Part shown: in pieces, positions 12,308 to 13,959 of the stretch
How the letters are laid out: each line of letters begins with the position of its first letter
How positions within the stretch are numbered: the stretch's first letter is position 1
From: JBJHAX01 sp050480705
GTDB lineage: Bacteria; Actinomycetota; Nitriliruptoria; Nitriliruptorales; Nitriliruptoraceae
NCBI GenBank assembly: GCA_050480705.1
Contig: JBJHAX010000053.1
Coordinates: 1 to 13,959 of the forward strand
Reading direction: 5' to 3'
Length of the DNA: 13,959 nt
Notes under the pieces: generated by a model
What the model was told of the DNA's origin: nothing
Database searches by the model: none
What the model saw: the letters and a program-made list of their open reading frames with translations, nothing else
Made by a program: the position numbers and the translations under genes

Positions 12308-13459
12308 GTGACCTCGGACCCCGATCTGCGTGATCCCTACGTGTCGAGCGACGACGAACTCGACACGTTGTTCGCGCGTCTCGGCGAACCCGCGTACCGG
12401 ACCGGGCAGCTGCGGGCGTGGCTCGCGCGGGGCGTGGACGATCCGACCCGGATGACCGACCTGCCCGCACGGCTGCGCGAGATCCTCGCATCACGCATCG
12501 CCACCACCAGCGCTGAGGTCGTCGAACGTCGCCGATCCGACGCGGGGGCGACGCTGAAGCTGCTCGTGCGTTTCCCGGACGCAGAGGCTGTCGAGACGGT
12601 GGTGATGCGCTATCCGCGGCGGACGACCGTGTGCATCTCGACGCAGGCCGGCTGCGCGATGGGATGCCCCTTCTGTGCGACGGGCCAGGCTGGCCTGCGT
12701 CGTCAACTGACGACCGGCGAGATTGTTCGCCAGGTCATGCTCGCGAACGAGGCGTTGCGCGACGAAGCCGATGCGTCGTCGGCCTCGGCTCCGCGTGTCA
12801 CCAACGTGGTCTACATGGGCATGGGGGAGCCGCTCGCGAACCTCACTGCGACCCTCGCAAGCGTTGGTGTGCTGCGCGACGAGCGTGGACTTGGCCTGTC
12901 CGCACGAGCCATCACCGTGTCGACCGTCGGGTTGGTTCCCGGTATGCGGCGGCTGGCCGCATCGGGCCATCCGGTCACCCTCGCGGTGAGCCTGCATGCC
13001 GCCACCGATGAGCTGCGCGACGTCCTCGTTCCCATCAACACCGTGCACCCGCTCGCGCAGGTCGAACGCGCGGCGCGTGAGCATCGGGATCGCACGGGTC
13101 GGCGCGTGAGCCTCGAATGGTGCCTCATCGGTGACGTCAACGACGGTGACGATCAGGCTCGGGCACTCGCCGGCATCGCCCGGCGGTTGCGTGCGCACGT
13201 GAACGTCATCCCGATGAACCCCACGCCCGGTGTCTCCTGGCGTGAGCCCGATCCGGGGCGCATGCGCAGGTTCGTCGACCGTGTTCGTGCCGCCGGCGCC
13301 GAGATCACACTGCGCGACACACGCGGCCGGGACGCAGACGCAGCATGTGGCCAGCTGCTCGCGGCCTACACGCTCGGCGCTGGGACCCGCCTGCCGGTTG
13401 CCGACGGAGCCGACCAGCGGGTCGACGCTCGTCGCGGTGTCGTGGAGACCGCGCGATGA
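12308..13459 (+). CDS. rlmN: Dual-specificity 23S rRNA / tRNA adenine-C2 methyltransferase RlmN
   Basis: A 383-residue radical SAM enzyme that methylates C2 of A2503 in 23S rRNA and, in E. coli, A37 of some tRNAs. The iron-sulfur ligands are C116, C120 and C123 (CAMGCPFC). The two cysteines of the methyl-transfer mechanism correspond to C109 (CISTQAG) and C347 (DAACGQL). Other motifs are VVYMGMGEPLAN (167-178), TVSTVGLVPGM and AVSLHAA (226-232). The start is chosen at GTG 12308, seven bases after AGGAAG (12295-12300). GTG 12260 or 12263, downstream of GGAGG at 12245-12249, would add about 15 unconserved residues. TACGCT at 12275-12280 could be a -10 box without a good -35. The TGA overlaps the dxr ATG (ATGA), indicating coupling. 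Confidence 0.95.
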   Translation: MTSDPDLRDPYVSSDDELDTLFARLGEPAYRTGQLRAWLARGVDDPTRMTDLPARLREILASRIATTSAEVVERRRSDAGATLKLLVRFPDAEAVETVVMRYPRRTTVCISTQAGCAMGCPFCATGQAGLRRQLTTGEIVRQVMLANEALRDEADASSASAPRVTNVVYMGMGEPLANLTATLASVGVLRDERGLGLSARAITVSTVGLVPGMRRLAASGHPVTLAVSLHAATDELRDVLVPINTVHPLAQVERAAREHRDRTGRRVSLEWCLIGDVNDGDDQARALAGIARRLRAHVNVIPMNPTPGVSWREPDPGRMRRFVDRVRAAGAEITLRDTRGRDADAACGQLLAAYTLGAGTRLPVADGADQRVDARRGVVETAR

Positions 13460-13959
13460 CCCGCGACGTCGTGATCCTCGGGTCGACCGGATCGATCGGC
13501 CGGCAGGCGCTGGACGTCGTGCGTACCCACGGTGAGCGTTTCCGCCTCGTCGGCCTCGGTGCGGGCAGCGACGCCGGCGCCCTGGCCGCGCAGGCGCACG
13601 AGTTCGGGGTTCGACGTGTCGCTCTGGCCGATGCCGACGCCGCGCGCGACCTCGCCGGGCAGCACGCCGACCTCGACGTGCTCGGTGGCTCGGACGGTGT
13701 CGCTGAGCTCGCCGCGGGCGACGCCGACGTGGTGCTCAACGCCATCACGGGAGCAGCCGGTCTGGCCTCGACACTCGCAGCGCTGGATGCGGGCAACGCC
13801 GTGGCGCTGGCCAACAAGGAGAGCCTGATCGTGGGTGGCGCGCTGGTCACCGCCGCTGCCGACGCTGCGGGCGGGCGCGCCTCGTACCTGGTCCCGGTCG
13901 ATTCCGAGCATTCGGCGCTCGCACAGTGCTTGCGCGGAGGCAGCCACGACGAGGTGGCA
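13456..13959 (+). CDS. dxr: 1-deoxy-D-xylulose 5-phosphate reductoisomerase, N-terminal part
   Basis: The first 168 codons of DXR (IspC), which turns DXP into MEP using NADPH, the committed step of the MEP isoprenoid pathway; the gene runs off the right end of the window. Visible are the NADPH-binding GSTGSIG (9-15), the NAITGAAGL stretch (95-103), ANKES (119-123) and DSEHSA (149-154), whose D149 and E151 are the expected metal ligands. The ATG overlaps the rlmN stop, so the genes are translationally coupled. The full family length is near 390 residues, so somewhat more than half is missing here only because the window ends. No interruption is seen in the part present. Confidence 0.96.
   Translation, partial: MTRDVVILGSTGSIGRQALDVVRTHGERFRLVGLGAGSDAGALAAQAHEFGVRRVALADADAARDLAGQHADLDVLGGSDGVAELAAGDADVVLNAITGAAGLASTLAALDAGNAVALANKESLIVGGALVTAAADAAGGRASYLVPVDSEHSALAQCLRGGSHDEVA

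Overview
This window is a stretch of very GC-rich chromosome with every convincing gene on the + strand. Gene content and order point to an actinobacterium (Actinomycetota): DUF2469, yraN, comM, dprA, a XerC-type recombinase, a WhiG/FliA-type sigma factor, an M23-type secreted protein, rpsB, tsf, pyrH, frr, cdsA, rlmN and dxr follow one another as in many members of that phylum. A short EF-Ts (203 aa, where streptomycete and mycobacterial forms run to about 270-280) and the unusual M23-lipase fusion suggest a lineage outside the well-studied actinomycetes. A Nitriliruptoria-like or Acidimicrobiia-like origin is only a guess.

Layout. Positions 1-120 are clearly lower in GC (about 58% by hand count, against about 77% in the next 60 bases) and hold no gene I can name; this may be the tail of an upstream gene or a contig edge. 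Positions 251-1241 carry a DUF2469 protein, an unannotated 38-residue membrane protein and yraN. Positions 1238-3984 carry comM and dprA, joined to yraN by GTGA/ATGA start-stop overlaps, so these three are probably one operon for DNA uptake or processing. comM is broken by a single in-frame TAG, with the same frame open on both sides. Positions 4016-5828 hold a tyrosine recombinase, apparently on its own leaderless promoter, and the WhiG/FliA sigma factor. Positions 5914-7524 encode a secreted protein joining a LytM/M23-like domain, which lacks key metal and catalytic residues, to a serine lipase-type alpha/beta hydrolase.

Positions 7525-13959 are the translation/lipid/isoprenoid block: rpsB with a long structured leader, tsf, pyrH with its own apparent promoter, frr, cdsA with a long Arg-rich disordered N-terminus, rlmN, and the start of dxr, which runs off the right end. 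No tRNA, rRNA, CRISPR array or intact mobile element is visible.

The least expected signal is regulatory. Five intergenic regions (before DUF2469, the sigma factor, the M23-lipase gene, rpsB and pyrH) each have a TANNNT hexamer resembling an actinobacterial -10 box, followed within 0-5 bases by an inverted repeat. The stems differ in sequence but recur in position; those before rpsB (14 bp) and pyrH (13 bp) are long and uninterrupted. All promoter and hairpin calls are by eye.
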